Part shown: one piece after another, positions 61,801 through 64,000 of the stretch | Layout of the letters: the number at the start of each line of letters is the position of its first letter | Position numbering within the stretch: the first letter of the stretch is position 1 | Assembly (NCBI GenBank): GCA_022113835.1 | Contig: JAILWY010000007.1 | Coordinates: 6,158,001 to 6,222,000, forward strand | Reading direction: 5' to 3' | DNA length: 64,000 nucleotides | From: Atopsyche davidsoni | Lineage: Eukaryota; Arthropoda; Insecta; Trichoptera; Hydrobiosidae | Position numbers and translations under genes: made by a program | Notes under the pieces: generated by a model | Database searches by the model: none | What the model saw: the letters and a program-made list of their open reading frames with translations, nothing else | Told to the model about the DNA's origin: nothing

Positions 61801-64000
61801 CATCAGACATCAGAGTATCGAAAAAGCGACAATCGGAGACAAAAATTGTAAGAATTTTTTTATATTCCTATACTTTATTTTCCAATGAGATTATTTCATA
61901 AATATTATCAATATTTTTTTGATAAATACTCTATGATGAAATAAAATTAATATTTGTTAACAATTTATTGATAGAAAAATAATATGCCAACACCCTTTCC
62001 GGATTCTCTAACGGTTGCTCTCCAAGCAGGATCCTCAAAGAGAATACTGAATGGACAAAAATCAGATGCTAGTATTGTGAGATATCTTTTAAATATTCGT
62101 ACACAGTATATCCTCATTACACATAGTATCTTCTAATAAAGTGCTATCACTTCTGGACTACAAAAACGATGTTAACTTAAATCACCCCTACCATACATTA
62201 AAATAAGCTTGAAACATTATATAAATTGTTGGTAAAATCAATTTATTCTTAAGTCTAATTGATATTCTTTTAGTACTCTTGATGTTTAAAAATTGATGAT
62301 CGTTAATATCATTAAGTTTATTTTCATATTGTAAATAATATGTTAGCAGGCCCACAGTGCACCAACTCTGCCTCCAGGCTCTTCTACAGCCACTTTTCAA
62401 GCTGAAGTCTCAGGCAAAGTTGCAAAACATCAAACGTTACTGATAAAACCGGTGAGAAATCAATAATTAAAAATCTCTTAAAAATGAATTTTTTTGTTCA
62501 ATGTGACTATTACATTAATAATTATCAAAATGGTATAAATAATCAAAGATCTTTATAAAAAAAAAAAAAATTATTTATCGATCTAGATTGAGAGAACGGC
62601 AATGCCTCCAGATTCTCGACCGGTCACTTTACAATCTGGAACCACTGAAAAAAAACTAAAACGGAAACAATTGAAAGCAAAATCGGTAAGAAATGAATTA
62701 AGGTTTCTTTATTTTGTAGTGAATAGTGATGGTTTCATCATTGTTGTTAATATTTTTTTTTTTATTTAAAAGTAAATATTAATGATTGAAGACAAAACCA
62801 GTGAGTAATCTTACTAAGTTTTCATGTTCTGTTATATAATTAAATGATTTCATAAACATTATGATTTTTTTAATTAATTTGATAAATTATCAATAACTTT
62901 AAACAGTTTAATTTACAATTAATTACCTCCAGATCAACATCACGCCAATATCCCCTCTGGATTCTTCTTCAGTCATTCTTCAGACTGGGACCTCGGGCAA
63001 AAAATTAAAAAGGCTGCAATACGAGACAAAACCAGTGAGAAATCTATTTAAGTTTTTTGTTTTATGTTTATAAACATTATGGATATTTGAAAATTTTGAC
63101 AAAATATCAATGATTTACAAAGTTAAATTAGCAATTATTTATTACCAGATCAACAGTACGTCATCAACCTCTCTGGATTCTTCTTCTTTGTTTGTTCTCC
63201 AAGCCGGGACCTCAGACTTAAAATTGAAATTGCATCGACTGAAGATAAAACCAGTGAGAAATCTAATTAAGCATTCATGTTCTATAATATAACATAGCAA
63301 TTTCATAAATATTTTATTTATTTGAAAGATTGTCTATTTTTTATCATAGTTGAATTACAAATTATTTACCTCCAGATCAGCAGTACGCTAACACCCCCTC
63401 TGGATTCTTCTACTGTCGTTCTACAGGCTGGGAACACAGGCAAAAAACTGAAACGGCGGCAATTAAAGACAAAACCAGTGAGACATATATTAAGTTTTTA
63501 TGTTCTGTTATATGATTTAATGGCATATAAATATAATGGAAATGTTTTATTAATTTGACAAATTATCAGTGACTCAGCATAGTTAAATTACCAATCGATT
63601 ACCTCCAGATCAGCAGTATGCCAACACTTCCTCCGGATTCTTCTTCGGTTGTTCTCGAGACATGGACCACTTGCAAAAAAGTGAAACTGCAGCAATTGGA
63701 AACAAATCCAGTAAGAAATCTAACTATGTTATCAGTTCTATTATTTCATAAACATTACGAAGATGTTCTATTAACTTAGCAAATTACTAATGATTTCACA
63801 TAGTTAATTATCAATAATTTATCACCAGATCAACAGTATGCCAACAACCCCTCTGGATTCTTCTTTAGTTGTTTTCAAAGCTGGGACCTTGGGAAAAAAA
63901 TTGAAAAGGCAGCGATTAAAGACAAAACCAGTAAGAAATCTATGTTTTCATGTTCTGCCATATAACAGAAATGTTTTATTCATTTGACAAATTATCAATG
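46854..64000 (+). CDS. Uncharacterised giant repeat protein, partial at 3' end
   Basis: Not recognised. Exons that join in phase: 46854-46856 (ATG only, tentative), 47437-47532, 49005-54381, 55924-56060, 56150-56897, 58748-59013, 59649-59837, 60417-60521, then eleven small exons from 61140 to 63930; about 2,680 codons, no stop, continuing beyond the window. The protein is Ser/Asn/Asp/Lys-rich and looks disordered, with no enzyme domain or membrane segment. The early part is acidic with VISIDYDSDD, a SUMO-interaction-like motif. The main exon carries repeats with IALIIEEAQ-type hydrophobic-then-acidic cores and NTQDLxxxLxSQ, rich in S/T-Q. HVKIKKEFSDSDSD (exon 58748) contains a sumoylation-type IKKE. 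Later exons are basic, with AT-hook-like GRPKKK and RGRKSKK. A nuclear scaffold in SUMO or DNA-damage signalling is an inference. The in-frame ATG at 48939 is intronic; the AG at 49003-49004 and phase favour a start upstream. Confidence 0.75.
47533..49004 (+). other. Intron before the 5.4-kb exon
   Basis: Bounded by donor GTGAGT (47533) and acceptor ATTACAG (ending 49004). It contains a run of eleven or so Gs near 48327 and a short TATA tract near 48566. Nothing else recognised. Confidence 0.6.
49072..52100 (+). repeat. Duplicated acidic block bracketing the long-period repeats
   Basis: Two diverged copies of one segment of about 85 residues: 49072-49318 and 51843-52100. Shared anchors are SQE(V/I)...YF/YYVDDSQ, (Y/H)ESQ, FxRSSPxLF and ELTDIED(D/E). 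Between them lie about five degenerate repeats of 130-150 residues. Each is built from E(R/K)xIADFVDxVE, NTQDVxDDLxSQKLN, EDxYExLTQ and LDTQxxLDDEI anchors. Confidence 0.75.
49557..49760 (+). repeat. Two-copy 102-bp (34-residue) tandem duplication in coding sequence
   Basis: Two adjacent 102-bp copies start TDINFETKKESLDQNN and end ASTTxNP. They differ at only a few positions, so the duplication is young compared with the surrounding long-period repeats. Confidence 0.92.
52540..54381 (+). repeat. Array of 210/219-bp coding repeats (70/73 residues), nine units
   Basis: Nine units, with their NTQ codons at about 52647, 52866, 53076, 53295, 53514, 53724, 53943 and two more diverged ones. Spacing is 219 or 210 bp, the difference being three residues in the KPSPVKKIKKYMPS segment. 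Each unit reads MPSPESxIALIIEEAQ, SSPVYDDNYFDNTQDLA, ESLMSQPS, VDSLKSVPKSN in order. The central units are nearly identical at DNA level, including silent positions, while the outer ones diverge. This is the pattern left by unequal exchange. Confidence 0.95.
54382..55923 (+). other. Intron after the 5.4-kb exon
   Basis: Donor GTAAGT at 54382 and acceptor TTTTTAG ending 55923 join in phase 1. The open frame runs on to 54470 through the donor, so the apparent stop there is intronic. It contains a TATA microsatellite near 55662-55682 and otherwise AT-rich sequence. Confidence 0.6.
56898..58747 (+). other. Intron, 1.85 kb, nothing recognised
   Basis: Bounded by GTAAGA and ATCAG in phase 1. A less AT-rich patch occurs at 56990-57060. 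I could not assign any repeat family or exon here. Confidence 0.5.
60071..60259. mobile_element. 189-bp TTAA-flanked MITE in an intron of the repeat-protein gene
   Basis: Flanked by TTAA (60067-60070, 60260-60263). Perfect inverted ends of at least 15 bp: CACACTTTAGGCGGG and its complement. The body repeats TAGTACTACGT twice. The TTAA duplication and CACA start suggest piggyBac-type mobilisation. It resembles, but is not identical to, the MITE at 41290. Confidence 0.88.
61140..63930 (+). repeat. Tandem array of small phase-0 exons (99-105 bp) with matching introns
   Basis: Eleven exons: 61140-61241, 61327-61428, 61743-61847, 61975-62076, 62350-62451, 62587-62685, 62933-63034, 63149-63253, 63376-63477, 63609-63710, 63829-63930. 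All start and end between codons and are 99, 102 or 105 bp. The rightmost five or six share PLDSSxVVLQAGT and KKLKRxQLKTKP, acceptors like ACCTCCAG|AT and donors like CCA|GTGAGAAATCT. Their 100-130-bp introns are also alike. Unit spacing is 216-233 bp on the right side and irregular to the left. The exons at 59649 and 60417 (189 and 105 bp) look like older, more diverged relatives. Confidence 0.93.
62784..62800 (+). pseudogene. Relic 3' end of a deleted array exon
   Basis: GATTGAAGACAAAACCA is followed by GTGAG, identical in style to the last codons plus donor of the array exons (LKTKP|). No acceptor or exon body precedes it. It sits where the spacing between neighbouring exons is 346 bp instead of about 220, so most of one unit has been lost. 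Confidence 0.7.

Noticed and set aside
46854..64000. Naming the giant gene as an MDC1/Mu2 or SLX4 orthologue
   Set aside because: TQ repeats and SIM-like motifs suggested these, but no FHA, BRCT, UBZ or SAP domain is visible in the window. The 3' end is missing, so a name would be a guess.

Overview
The window is nuclear DNA from an animal, most likely an insect. It is AT-rich, the genes have spliced introns with GT/AG ends, six genes are recognisable one-to-one orthologues of conserved animal genes, and the introns carry insect-type transposon debris (piggyBac, hAT, Helitron, R1-like LINE, Tigger-like). I cannot fix the order from sequence alone. I joined all gene models by hand from splice sites and reading phase. 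Junction phases agree throughout, and the predicted lengths match the human proteins closely: RMND5 391 aa, MND1 206, ZNHIT1 153, GTF2H5 73, NFRKB about 1296, HYOU1 about 928 (human 999).

Layout. 1-3581: the last two coding exons of TBCEL (+) behind a 2.9 kb non-coding stretch with a GC-rich minisatellite. 7583-12113: HYOU1 (-), the ER-lumen Hsp110/Grp170 chaperone, with a dead LINE endonuclease fragment in one intron. 12114-13220: a head-to-head promoter region shared with GTF2H5, carrying an exact unfolded-protein-response element and a near-consensus ERSE on the HYOU1 side. 13221-15311: a very compact cluster. GTF2H5 (+) has MND1 (-) nested whole inside its single intron, and ZNHIT1 (+) starts 40 bp after the GTF2H5 stop. 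17659-23001: RMND5 (-), the GID/CTLH E3 ligase RING subunit. 28022-45749: NFRKB/INO80G (-), 23 coding exons. Its introns hold a piggyBac copy with intact TTAA duplications, a hAT-type element with an 8-bp duplication, a Helitron relic, a Tigger-like end and two copies of a palindromic repeat family.

46854-64000 (running off the right edge): a large unrecognised gene (+), divergent from NFRKB. A 5.4 kb exon encodes two nested generations of repeats built on an IAxxVxE... / NTQDLxxxLxSQ unit. The youngest generation is an array of 210/219-bp repeats, almost identical in the middle. Farther downstream the gene changes strategy: from about 61.1 kb to the edge it is a tandem array of tiny phase-0 exons (99-105 bp), each with its own near-copy intron. 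This gene is the best candidate in the window for something undescribed. Its protein looks like a disordered, S/TQ-rich nuclear scaffold with SUMO-interaction-like motifs and basic AT-hook-like segments, but that role is inference.

Several neighbours act on chromatin, repair or meiosis: GTF2H5 (TFIIH), MND1 (recombination), ZNHIT1 (SRCAP/SWR1) and NFRKB (INO80). I make no claim that this clustering is functional beyond the nesting and shared promoters that can be seen.
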